A stretch of 33,089 nucleotides of DNA from Flavobacteriales bacterium (GTDB lineage: Bacteria; Bacteroidota; Bacteroidia; Flavobacteriales_D; Cryomorphaceae). The notes beneath the pieces were generated by a model. It was not told the origin of the DNA, did not search any database, and worked only from the letters and a program-made list of their open reading frames with translations. The translations under genes were made by a program, and so were the position numbers. The stretch covers positions 1-33,089 of the forward strand of contig JAIVHP010000264.1 of the NCBI GenBank assembly GCA_020201045.1. The letters run 5' to 3'. Each line of letters begins with the position of its first letter. Positions within the stretch are counted from its first letter, which is position 1. Of this stretch, positions 19,576-27,907 are shown in pieces.

Positions 19576-20892
19576 TTAATATCTGTAGTGATCTGGTTTG
19601 AATGGACCTTCCAGGTCTACACCGATGTAATCGGCCTGGTCTTTCTTCAATACTTCGAGTTCTACACCAATTTTCTCAAGGTGGAGCTTGGCTACTTTCT
19701 CATCCAAGTGTTTAGGCAATGTATAAACCTTGTTTTCGTAATTCTCGTGGTTATTCCACAATTCCAATTGTGCAAGCACTTGATTGGTAAATGAATTAGA
19801 CATTACAAAAGAAGGGTGACCAGTAGCACATCCTAAGTTGACAAGGCGTCCTTCTGCGAGGAGAATAATATCTTTTCCCTCTACAGTGTACATATCTACC
19901 TGCGGTTTTACTTCTACCTTAGAATCGCCGTAGTTTGTATTCAGCCAGGACACATCAATTTCGTTGTCGAAGTGCCCGATGTTGCACACAATCGTTTTGT
20001 CTTTCATGGCTTTAAAATGCTCGCCATGAATGATGTCTTTGTTTCCGGTAGCGGTAACAACAATATCAACTTCACCTACTGCGCTCATCATTCGCTTCAC
20101 TTCAAACCCGTCCATTGCCGCCTGTAAAGCACAAATAGGATCTACTTCGGTAACAATAACACGTGCCCCGGCGCCTCTTAAAGAAGCGGCCGAACCTTTA
20201 CCCACGTCGCCATAACCAGCTACAACGGCTACTTTACCCGCCATCATAACGTCGGTGGCTCTGCGAATGGCATCGACAAGCGATTCTTTGCAGCCGTATT
20301 TATTATCGAACTTAGATTTGGTAACCGAATCGTTTACATTGATTGCAGGCATTACCAATGTTCCCTTTTTCATTCGCTCGTATAAGCGGTGAACGCCGGT
20401 GGTAGTCTCTTCAGATAAACCTTTTATTCCGGGGGCCAATTCGGGATATTTGTCAAAAACCATGTTGGTAAGGTCTCCACCGTCGTCGAGAATCATATTC
20501 AAAGGCTCTCCATCCTTAAAGAATAAGGTTTGTTCGATACACCAGTTAAATTCTTCTTCGGTCATTCCCTTCCAGGCGTAAACCGGAATTCCGGCTTCGG
20601 CCATAGCGGCTGCAGCGTGGTCTTGAGTTGAGAAAATATTACAACTAGACCAGGTAACTTCAGCTCCCAGCTCAACCAATGTTTCAATAAGAACAGCAGT
20701 TTGAACGGTCATATGAAGGCATCCCGCGATACGCGCTCCCTTCAATGGCTTATCCTTTCCGAATTCTTCCCTGAGCGACATAAGCCCGGGCATCTCGGCT
20801 TCCGCCAGATTAATTTCTTTTCTTCCCCATCCGGCAAGGCTAATATCCTTTACTTTGTGAGGTAATTTTTTAGTGTCAGCAGTCTTGCTCAT
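19576..20892 (-). CDS. ahcY: Adenosylhomocysteinase
   Basis: 438 aa; [84 protein letters not shown]. Confidence 0.97.
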   Translation of the reverse strand: MSKTADTKKLPHKVKDISLAGWGRKEINLAEAEMPGLMSLREEFGKDKPLKGARIAGCLHMTVQTAVLIETLVELGAEVTWSSCNIFSTQDHAAAAMAEAGIPVYAWKGMTEEEFNWCIEQTLFFKDGEPLNMILDDGGDLTNMVFDKYPELAPGIKGLSEETTTGVHRLYERMKKGTLVMPAINVNDSVTKSKFDNKYGCKESLVDAIRRATDVMMAGKVAVVAGYGDVGKGSAASLRGAGARVIVTEVDPICALQAAMDGFEVKRMMSAVGEVDIVVTATGNKDIIHGEHFKAMKDKTIVCNIGHFDNEIDVSWLNTNYGDSKVEVKPQVDMYTVEGKDIILLAEGRLVNLGCATGHPSFVMSNSFTNQVLAQLELWNNHENYENKVYTLPKHLDEKVAKLHLEKIGVELEVLKKDQADYIGVDLEGPFKPDHYRY

Positions 20893-20985
20893 CTAATCAA
20901 CGCTTTAAATTTAGAAGCGCAAAGATACAATAAGCTAGCGAAAATACTGAAGAATTAATCCTTAAATCCAGAGCTTTACGCCGTT

Positions 20986-21594
20986 ATGCCCCTTCTCTAT
21001 TATCGCTCCTTAGAAAAAGCTGAAGTTGCCCTTTGGAAAACACAGGAACCCACTGACTTTTATGAAACTGAACTCTTAAAACAAGAATTCCCCACAACTC
21101 CGGGAGCGAAAATACGCCATCCCGAAAAGCGCAGGCAATGGTTTGCATCCAGGTATTTGCTTTGCGAAGTTTACCCCGCCGCCATTCAGCTCTACCACAA
21201 CCAAAAACCTTTTTTATTAAATGGCCCGGAAGTATCGTTTAGCCATTCCAGCGATGTGGTGGGTGTTATGATTTCTGAAAGCCACGCGGGAATAGATTTA
21301 CAATACCCCGACCGGAAACTGGAAAAAGTTAGTTCAAAATTTTTGAACCCTGGAGATGAAGGCGCTTTTGGGGATATGCCACGACTTGATCGCCTAACCT
21401 GCATTTGGGCCGTTAAAGAGGCTACATTTAAGATCTTTGGGGCGGGTTTACCTTTTAAATCAATTAAATTAAAGGCTTACGACTCTGTAAAAGACGAAGT
21501 GGATGTAGAAGTAGAAAAAGAAGATGCCACACACCGATTTAAATTGGCATTGGTGTTCTTAAATGATCTGGTTTTGGCTTACCTGTTGAAATAA
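20986..21594 (+). CDS. 4'-phosphopantetheinyl transferase superfamily protein
   Basis: 202 aa; SFSHSSDVVGVMISESHAGIDLQYPDRKLEKVSSKFLN...CIWAVKEATFKIFG. Confidence 0.88.
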   Translation: MPLLYYRSLEKAEVALWKTQEPTDFYETELLKQEFPTTPGAKIRHPEKRRQWFASRYLLCEVYPAAIQLYHNQKPFLLNGPEVSFSHSSDVVGVMISESHAGIDLQYPDRKLEKVSSKFLNPGDEGAFGDMPRLDRLTCIWAVKEATFKIFGAGLPFKSIKLKAYDSVKDEVDVEVEKEDATHRFKLALVFLNDLVLAYLLK

Positions 21595-21613
21595 ATCTAT
21601 TTTTGAAATTGAT

Positions 21614-22348
21614 TTGAATATTTACAAAAATATCGAGCTGGCGAAAAAAGCGGGAAAGACGCTTATCGCACAGTTAATAGACCCGGATTTCATTCGCGAT
21701 TTCGACCATTTGGTAGACTGCAACTCGAGGGCGGAAAAGAGCGGAGTTGATTTTTTCTTTCTAGGCGGAAGCCTCATTACCCAGGCGCGAGGATGGGATC
21801 CGGTAAAAGCCCTGAAAGAGATTTCGTCTATTCCTGTTGTGTTGTTTCCTTCTTCACCTGCGCATACTAACTTAAACGCCGATGCTATTTTATTTCTATC
21901 GCTTATAAGCGGGAGAAACCCCGAGTATTTAATTGGTTCGCACGTAGAAGCTGCGCCCCTTCTGCGAAATTCGGAATTGGAAATTTTACCCACCGGATAC
22001 GCACTTGTTTCATGCGGAAAAACCACCACCGCCGAGTACGTAAGCAATTCGATGCCCATCCCATATGAAAAACCCGAAATAGCCGCTGCAACGGCCTTGG
22101 CCGGAGAGATGCTCGGTATGAAAATGATTTACCTGGATGGAGGAAGCGGAGCCGAGAAAACCGTTTCTCCCCAAATGGTAGCCACCGTAAAATCATGGAT
22201 AAGTGTACCGCTCATTGTGGGTGGCGGAATAAGAACCGTAGAAGACGCCGAAGCTCTGAGCCACGCCGGTGCAGATGTACTGGTTATTGGAAACGGTGCG
22301 GAAGAAAGGCCGGAATTTATAACGGAGATGTGTCAAAAGATGAAGTGA
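21614..22348 (+). CDS. Geranylgeranylglyceryl/heptaprenylglyceryl phosphate synthase-like (GGGPS/PcrB family)
   Basis: 244 aa; LIDPDF, DFFFLGGSLIT, VVLFPSSPAHTNLNADAILFLSLISGRNPEYLIGSHVEAAPLL, YLDGGSGAEKTV, VPLIVGGGIRTVEDAEALSHAGADVLVIGNG; TTG start. Confidence 0.9.
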   Translation: MNIYKNIELAKKAGKTLIAQLIDPDFIRDFDHLVDCNSRAEKSGVDFFFLGGSLITQARGWDPVKALKEISSIPVVLFPSSPAHTNLNADAILFLSLISGRNPEYLIGSHVEAAPLLRNSELEILPTGYALVSCGKTTTAEYVSNSMPIPYEKPEIAAATALAGEMLGMKMIYLDGGSGAEKTVSPQMVATVKSWISVPLIVGGGIRTVEDAEALSHAGADVLVIGNGAEERPEFITEMCQKMK

Positions 22349-22349
22349 T

Positions 22350-22985
22350 ATGGACTTAGTTGTAATTTCCAGTGCCCGAAACGAGATAAACGAGACTACG
22401 GAAGTGGTAAAGATGTTTGAGTCGGGATTGGAAAATTTCCACATCAGAAAGCCTAAAATGTCCAGAGGGCTGCTGTCTGATTACATCAAACGGTTTCCGG
22501 AAGAATACCGAAACAGACTGGTCTTGCACAGTTACCACGGATTGGCACATCAGTATAAACTGGGCGGAATACACCTCAGCAGAAGCCATCGAAAACGAGG
22601 GAAGATGTACCACTTTGGCGTTTGGACGCGAAAGCGAATGAACCCCGATCTCATTATTACCCGAACTTTTCACAAACTTACCGATGTAACCAGCGACAAG
22701 CGAACGTATTCCTACGCTTTTTTAAGCCCGGTATTCGACAGCATTTCGCAGAGCTCGCTTTCCGCGGGATTCAGCCGCAGAGCCCTACTTATTCTAACCC
22801 CGCAAGCAAACCAGCCCATCTATGCACTTGGCGGCATTTCGATAGACAAACTGGAATCTGTTGCCGAAAATGGATTTCACGGAGCGGCTCTACACGGTTG
22901 CCTTTGGGAAAGCGATGAGCCCGCCCACGAAGTTTACATCAGGGCAAGGGCCACCGCCGACCGAATTCGCGACTTAAAAACCTGA
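22350..22985 (+). CDS. Thiamine phosphate synthase/TenI-like family protein
   Basis: 211 aa; LVLHSYHGLAHQYKLGGIHLSRSHR, YSYAFLSPVFDSISQSSLSAGFS, PIYALGGISIDKLESVAENGFHGAALHGCLW: ThiE/TenI fold motifs. Confidence 0.78.
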   Translation: MDLVVISSARNEINETTEVVKMFESGLENFHIRKPKMSRGLLSDYIKRFPEEYRNRLVLHSYHGLAHQYKLGGIHLSRSHRKRGKMYHFGVWTRKRMNPDLIITRTFHKLTDVTSDKRTYSYAFLSPVFDSISQSSLSAGFSRRALLILTPQANQPIYALGGISIDKLESVAENGFHGAALHGCLWESDEPAHEVYIRARATADRIRDLKT

Positions 22986-23011
22986 AGAATAATCGAACTC
23001 CGTTCCCCTAT

Positions 23012-23150
23012 GAGCGCTGCTCCTATTATCTATTTTGATAACTGACAGCTGATTATCAGAAATAAATTGATTTTGTTTTATCATAGCCTTAAGCAAAAAT
23101 TAGCGCTGAGAAAAGTGAGAAAATGGACAAGCAGGGCGTGTTTAGGCGAG
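23012..23150. repeat. Dispersed intergenic repeat, copy A
   Basis: gagcgctgctcctattatctattttgataactg ... tagcgctgagaaaagtgagaaaatggacaagcagggcgtgtttaggcgag; near-identical blocks recur at 30603-30713. Confidence 0.8.
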
Positions 23151-23323
23151 TGCGCAGCCCCGAAGCAAGTCCGGGGTTGCTCAAAAGGCTTAAGGCGTGC
23201 AAGCACGCTGTGAGAACTTGCAAAGAGAAAGGTCGTCGGGTTTCTCACTGATCGCTCGCGATCCTCGGCGCACTCATCAATTTGAGCTTTGGTTGTCCTT
23301 TTTCTCTGAGTTCTCTGCGTCAA

Positions 23324-25753
23324 TTACTTAAAAGAAGATCCAAAAAATAAAAATTGGGGGTAGTAAAAATTCTCTGTTACCTCGTCTCCGGCTATATAAG
23401 AATAGGTGTAGCCGTTTGAGACGTAGCGCTCATCGAGAATATTATTTACCAAAACGCTAAACTGAACTTTTTTGAATAGCAGGTTTTCTACAGTGTAAGC
23501 CACCCTAAGATCGTTTACTAAATAGGCTTCTATCGTGCGATTTTCATTTTGGGTATTATCCAGGTACTGTTTACCAACGTACTTAGAATTCAAATTAATT
23601 TCCAACCCTTTCATCGGTTCAAAATTCAATCGGCTCGCGGCAATAATAGATGGGCTAAAGCTGATCTCTGTATCTTCAAATCCTTCCGTGAGCACGTCAA
23701 AACCATCGGAGTAGTCGTAAACAACGTTCTGATAATTCCTAATCCTGTTTTGGCTTAGCGTTGCATTTACATTCCAATTAAACCATTTGGCAAAAAATAC
23801 GGTCGCGTCAACTTCTACTCCCGCCCGGTACGATTCATCCACATTTCTCCTTATAGATGCACCCACATCGTTTAACTCACCGGTAAGCACCAATTGATTC
23901 TGGTAATTCATCAGGTAACCATTGGCATTCACAACCAGCCTGCTGTCTGAGTAAGTATAGCCCAATTCGATGTTCTGCATTGTTTCGTGCTCGGGCTGTT
24001 CGCCTGGTAAAGCATCTATAAAGTCGTTTCGCACGGGCTCTCTGTTTCCTATTCCGGCATATACATATATAGAGTTCGATCCATCTAAGGTATAGCGGCC
24101 GCCAATTTTAGGGTTAAAGAACAGGAAATCGCGTTTTACTTCGATAGGAGACAAATCGTTGTCGGTTCCAAATGCCTCGTATTGCACACTGCGCAACTGC
24201 ATGTCGGCCATTAATTGCAAACGGTTGGTACGGTATTCCCATTTCGCATACACATTCAGATCGTCTTTATCTCCCACTCCGCGGTAGTATTCTTCCAGGT
24301 GATCGATCTCTCCAGCCATTTCGGCCCAAACGATTTCGCCAAAATGATCGCCTCGATAAAGATGAGCTCCACCACCGAGAATAACTTTGTGGTTGTCTTT
24401 CTCAAAATCCAGCGCGAATGTACCTCCGTAAAAATCGTTATCCAGCCATCTGCGGCGAATGAAATCCGATTCTGTAATAATACTATCCCCAATCATCGGA
24501 TTTGGCTTTCCGTAGTCGGCGTACTCATCGTCGCGGCGGTATTGCTCGAAAAATCCGCGGCCATAAGTGTAATGTCCAGCCAGGCGAAGCTGGATAAAAG
24601 GTGTGATTTTTTGAATGAGGTGTAGTTGGTAGTGATCTTGCTGATAATCGTCTACCTCGTTTTCGTATTGATAAAAATTATACGTCCTACCACTGCTCAG
24701 CAGATTTGCTCGCTGGTCTGGCGCATACCCTTCCCTGTCGGCGTGGGCATTCATAGCTTCTACATCGTTGTTCAGTCTAGATTCAGGTGTTCCGTACCAG
24801 CTTTGGTAAGTTCGCTCGGCGCCCCCAAAAGTAATAGCCTTTACCACGGTATTTTCGCCAAAATACCCACCGGAGAGGTAATAACTTTTCAGGTCGCTCG
24901 AAGCTCTGTCTATGTAACCATCAGATTGAATGCTAGACAGCCTTCCTTCCATAGCAAAGCCATTTTCCATGCGGCCCGTATTTACCTGTACGGTATTTTT
25001 AAACGTGTTGAATGAACCGGCGCTGCTCGACACCATACCACCGGCTTCGTCGTCGAGTAAGTTGGTTTCCATATTCACAGATGCTCCAAAAGCACCCGAT
25101 CCATTGGTGGAAGAACCCAGGCCGCGTTGTATTTGCACACTCGAAAGGCTGGTTGCCAGATCGGGCATATTCACCCAAAACACTCCTTGCGACTCGGCGT
25201 CGTTAATGGGTATGCCGTTCACCGTAACATTGATACGGGTTTGATCGCTTCCGCGGATGCGCATACCCGTGTACCCCACCCCTGCTCCGGCATCGCTTGT
25301 AGATACCAGCGAAGGCGTCCAGTTTAGCAGGATGGGAAGGTCTTGCCCAAGGTTTAGTTTTTGAATTTCCTTGCTTTCAATATTCTTGAATGTCGCGGGC
25401 GCCTTTCGGGATAAACGGGTGGCTTCTACCACCACTTCATCGGTGAGAAAGGGACTCGGTTTCAAGACAACTACCGGGTCTTCCATCCCTTGAGAGACCT
25501 CGATGGTTTCTACTTTGGACTCATACCCCAAATAAGAAACCCGCAGGCTGTGCGATCCAGGAGTAAGTTTCCCCACGTTAAAGGTTCCACTGGGTTGTGT
25601 AAAGAAGGCGCGGTTTCCGTCATCGACAGCGATTTGCGCGCCGTTTAAAGGTTCGTTCTCCGGGTTTACCACAATACCGGTTACTTCTACCTGTGCCGCT
25701 AATGCGCAAGGCAGTGAAACAGCTAACATAGCTGCTCTCCATAAATTTTTCAT
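23324..25753 (-). CDS. TonB-dependent receptor, predicted thiamine uptake (TPP-riboswitch controlled)
   Basis: 809 aa; carboxypeptidase-like domain EVTGIVVNPENEPLNGAQIAV, plug GVGYTGMRIRGSDQTRINVTVNGIPINDAESQGVFWVNMPDLATSLSSVQIQRGLGSSTNGSGAFG; downstream of TPP riboswitch. Confidence 0.88.
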   Translation of the reverse strand: MKNLWRAAMLAVSLPCALAAQVEVTGIVVNPENEPLNGAQIAVDDGNRAFFTQPSGTFNVGKLTPGSHSLRVSYLGYESKVETIEVSQGMEDPVVVLKPSPFLTDEVVVEATRLSRKAPATFKNIESKEIQKLNLGQDLPILLNWTPSLVSTSDAGAGVGYTGMRIRGSDQTRINVTVNGIPINDAESQGVFWVNMPDLATSLSSVQIQRGLGSSTNGSGAFGASVNMETNLLDDEAGGMVSSSAGSFNTFKNTVQVNTGRMENGFAMEGRLSSIQSDGYIDRASSDLKSYYLSGGYFGENTVVKAITFGGAERTYQSWYGTPESRLNNDVEAMNAHADREGYAPDQRANLLSSGRTYNFYQYENEVDDYQQDHYQLHLIQKITPFIQLRLAGHYTYGRGFFEQYRRDDEYADYGKPNPMIGDSIITESDFIRRRWLDNDFYGGTFALDFEKDNHKVILGGGAHLYRGDHFGEIVWAEMAGEIDHLEEYYRGVGDKDDLNVYAKWEYRTNRLQLMADMQLRSVQYEAFGTDNDLSPIEVKRDFLFFNPKIGGRYTLDGSNSIYVYAGIGNREPVRNDFIDALPGEQPEHETMQNIELGYTYSDSRLVVNANGYLMNYQNQLVLTGELNDVGASIRRNVDESYRAGVEVDATVFFAKWFNWNVNATLSQNRIRNYQNVVYDYSDGFDVLTEGFEDTEISFSPSIIAASRLNFEPMKGLEINLNSKYVGKQYLDNTQNENRTIEAYLVNDLRVAYTVENLLFKKVQFSVLVNNILDERYVSNGYTYSYIAGDEVTENFYYPQFLFFGSSFK

Positions 25754-25809
25754 TTGTTCTGTATTATTTAGTTACGGAGCTCACTCGGGGAAAGCGAGCT
25801 TGCCAACTA

Positions 25810-25935
25810 ATTTCTCCCTACGCCGGTATTAACCGGATCAGGTGCACAACCAAAAACAGTATTGGTTGTAGGGTTTGATCTCAGCCTGTCCAAAAATCAC
25901 GTTTGATTGGCGGATATAGGCACCCCTGTGAGATG
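25810..25935 (-). promoter_or_regulatory. TPP riboswitch (THI element)
   Basis: Minus strand GGGGTGCC...GGCTGAGATCAAACCCT...GCACCTGATCCGGTTAATACCGGCGTAGGGAGA; matches the core conserved THI-box segments. Confidence 0.95.
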
Positions 25936-25972
25936 TGACAAAGGTAATTCTTACTTTATAACTACAAAAACA

Positions 25973-26503
25973 CTAAAGGTCAAAATGGTTGCGAATATAG
26001 CTTTCGGCGCGTTTAAAGCGCTGTATGCCTTCGCCTTCTACAATGAAATAATTATCGGAATAATTTGCTTCTACCTGTCTTTTGTAGAGCTCAAATAAAA
26101 AGTTGCGCTCATTTTCATCGGGTATTTCGCGCAGTGGATCTGGTGTCCAGGGCAAATCGGGTTTGCAAAGCAGTACAGCATGGTATTGCCGCTGTTCTAT
26201 AGCCAGGGCCACATTTCTGGGTACGCGATTAAAACGATGCCGCGCCCATATTTTCAACACCAGCATATCTGTGTCGAAAAAGACGATGCCGTTAGCCTTT
26301 TCCATAGCTTCTTCTTCATTGGCAATTTGCCCTTCGCATATGGCTATCAAATCTTCGTAGTCGTATTCACCATTTCGCGGTTCCAGGTATTCTCTGGCGT
26401 ACTCAGAGGCAAAGGAAGTTTGAAATTGCCTGGCCAAATAAGCTGCAAGTTCGCTCTTGCCCGATGATTCAGGGCCTGTAATAGAAACCTTAATAACTTC
26501 CAT
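25973..26503 (-). CDS. NadR-like AAA/P-loop ATP-binding protein, predicted kinase (thiamine-locus context)
   Basis: MEVIKVSITGPESSGKSELAAYLARQF Walker A; EYAREYL, VFFDTDMLVLKIW, DLPWTPDPLRE as in ribosylnicotinamide-kinase-like domains; start overlaps the stop of the PnuC-like gene. Confidence 0.83.
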   Translation of the reverse strand: MEVIKVSITGPESSGKSELAAYLARQFQTSFASEYAREYLEPRNGEYDYEDLIAICEGQIANEEEAMEKANGIVFFDTDMLVLKIWARHRFNRVPRNVALAIEQRQYHAVLLCKPDLPWTPDPLREIPDENERNFLFELYKRQVEANYSDNYFIVEGEGIQRFKRAESYIRNHFDL

Positions 26504-27077
26504 TAGTCTGATGTGGGCTTTGGGTGTATGACTTATACCACGCTGCATATCCGTAAAAGGCAATTACGGTGAAGGCCGCAGATAAAGCGGCGTAAATATA
26601 GAGCTCTCTCGAAACGTATAAATAAATGGTAAGGGCATCTATCGCTATCCAATAGACCCAGTTTTCCAGAATGCGCTTTGCCACCATCCACGTAGCGATA
26701 AAGCTAAACACGGTAGTGTACGCGTCGAGTAGCGGCATTTGGGCATCGGTAAAGTTTTCAAGGATGTAGTAAACTCCATAAGAGGCAATGAATCCTCCGA
26801 TTAAAACCAGGCTGTGCACAGGCCAATTCCAGATTCTTATTTGAATTTCGTCGCGATTTTCGGTGGAGCGGATCCATGCATACCAGCCGTAAAACCCCAT
26901 AAAAACGTAATAGGTAAAGAGTACCGATTCGGCGTATAAGCCAGACTTTATAAAAAGCCAAATACTCAATCCCGAACCTATTATCCCCATCGGCCAGCAC
27001 CAGATTGACCCCCTGGCGGCTAAAAGCACATAGGCGATATTAAATACTACCGCTGCAATTTCAATCGGCAATTCCAT
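26490..27077 (-). CDS. PnuC family transporter (predicted PnuT-type thiamine transporter)
   Basis: 195 aa; WPMGIIGSGLSIWLFIKSGLYAESVLFTYYVFMGFYGWYAW; context with TPP riboswitch and kinase. Confidence 0.87.
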   Translation of the reverse strand: MELPIEIAAVVFNIAYVLLAARGSIWCWPMGIIGSGLSIWLFIKSGLYAESVLFTYYVFMGFYGWYAWIRSTENRDEIQIRIWNWPVHSLVLIGGFIASYGVYYILENFTDAQMPLLDAYTTVFSFIATWMVAKRILENWVYWIAIDALTIYLYVSRELYIYAALSAAFTVIAFYGYAAWYKSYTQSPHQTNGSY

Positions 27078-27337
27078 TACATCTTGAAATCCAAATCCAA
27101 TTGGCCGGGAAGAATTTTTATCACAAAGGATGCTTTTACGTGGCCCGAGTAAACTTTTGCTACCGATTTATTTACCGCTTCCATAACTTCATTGTGATCG
27201 CCAACCACCTGCGTGCTCATCGCATTTACCTTCACCGTATCGAGATTGTGGCTACGGATTTCGCGGATAAATGAGAGCACCTGCTCTTCGTAATCAGCGC
27301 GAAGTGGATACATGGAAATCTCTACTGTTAACTTCAT
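27077..27337 (-). CDS. YkoF/MTH1187-like thiamine-binding family protein
   Basis: 86 aa; LTVEISMYPLRADYEEQVLSFIREIRSHNLDTVKVNAMSTQVVGDHNEVMEAV. Confidence 0.7.
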   Translation of the reverse strand: MKLTVEISMYPLRADYEEQVLSFIREIRSHNLDTVKVNAMSTQVVGDHNEVMEAVNKSVAKVYSGHVKASFVIKILPGQLDLDFKM

Positions 27338-27349
27338 TTTTTGTTCATT

Positions 27350-27907
27350 TTAACCGCAATTGCACGGCGAAGAAAAGAATATTTTCAAATCGGGATACCG
27401 ATCTCTTATCGCTTCTTGTTGGTTTTTGTTCATTTCTATCATGCGCATATCAATCTTTTCGAGGTGCTCTAAACCATCGGGAAGTGATGTAATGGCTGTT
27501 CCGCGCAAATTGAGAATTTTAAGATTGGGAAGAGTGAGAATGCCGCGAGGTAGAATATTTAATGCGGTAAAGGAGAGATCGAGTTCCTCAAGAGCAGTCA
27601 TGTCATAAAGGTCATCGGGCATGCGATTCAGGGCCGATTTTCTGAATGTAGCCGAGCGCAAGCCAGCCAATTTCCCAAAACAATCGGGAAGACGAACGAC
27701 AGATGTTTTTACAAAGTCCAGGTATTTAAGTTTCGTACACGAACACAGTTCAGAAAGTCCAGACAAGTCTGCCGTTTTCACTTTTAAGCTCCCATCATCA
27801 TTTACCCGTTCGCAGAGATTTCCATTATAACTGGCAAAAACGGGCGACGCGCTAAGTATCCAGATCAATAGAACTGCCCGAAAAGAAATGTTTGGTTTCT
27901 TCTGCAT
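27350..27907 (-). CDS. Small secreted leucine-rich repeat protein
   Basis: Signal peptide MQKKPNISFRAVLLIWILSASPVFA; LRR units LEELDLSFTALNILPRGILTLPNLKILNLRGTAITSLPDGLEHL. Confidence 0.75.
   Translation of the reverse strand: MQKKPNISFRAVLLIWILSASPVFASYNGNLCERVNDDGSLKVKTADLSGLSELCSCTKLKYLDFVKTSVVRLPDCFGKLAGLRSATFRKSALNRMPDDLYDMTALEELDLSFTALNILPRGILTLPNLKILNLRGTAITSLPDGLEHLEKIDMRMIEMNKNQQEAIRDRYPDLKIFFSSPCNCG

Noticed and set aside
23081-23323. 80-aa minus ORF (MTQRTQRKRTTKAQ...)
   Set aside because: Lies entirely in the dispersed repeat/palindrome region; composition matches the repeat and not a protein family.
25973-27077. NAD salvage (nicotinamide riboside) operon from PnuC + NadR-like pair
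   Set aside because: The TPP riboswitch, YkoF-like gene and adjacent TonB receptor favour thiamine as substrate; kept only as an alternative to test.
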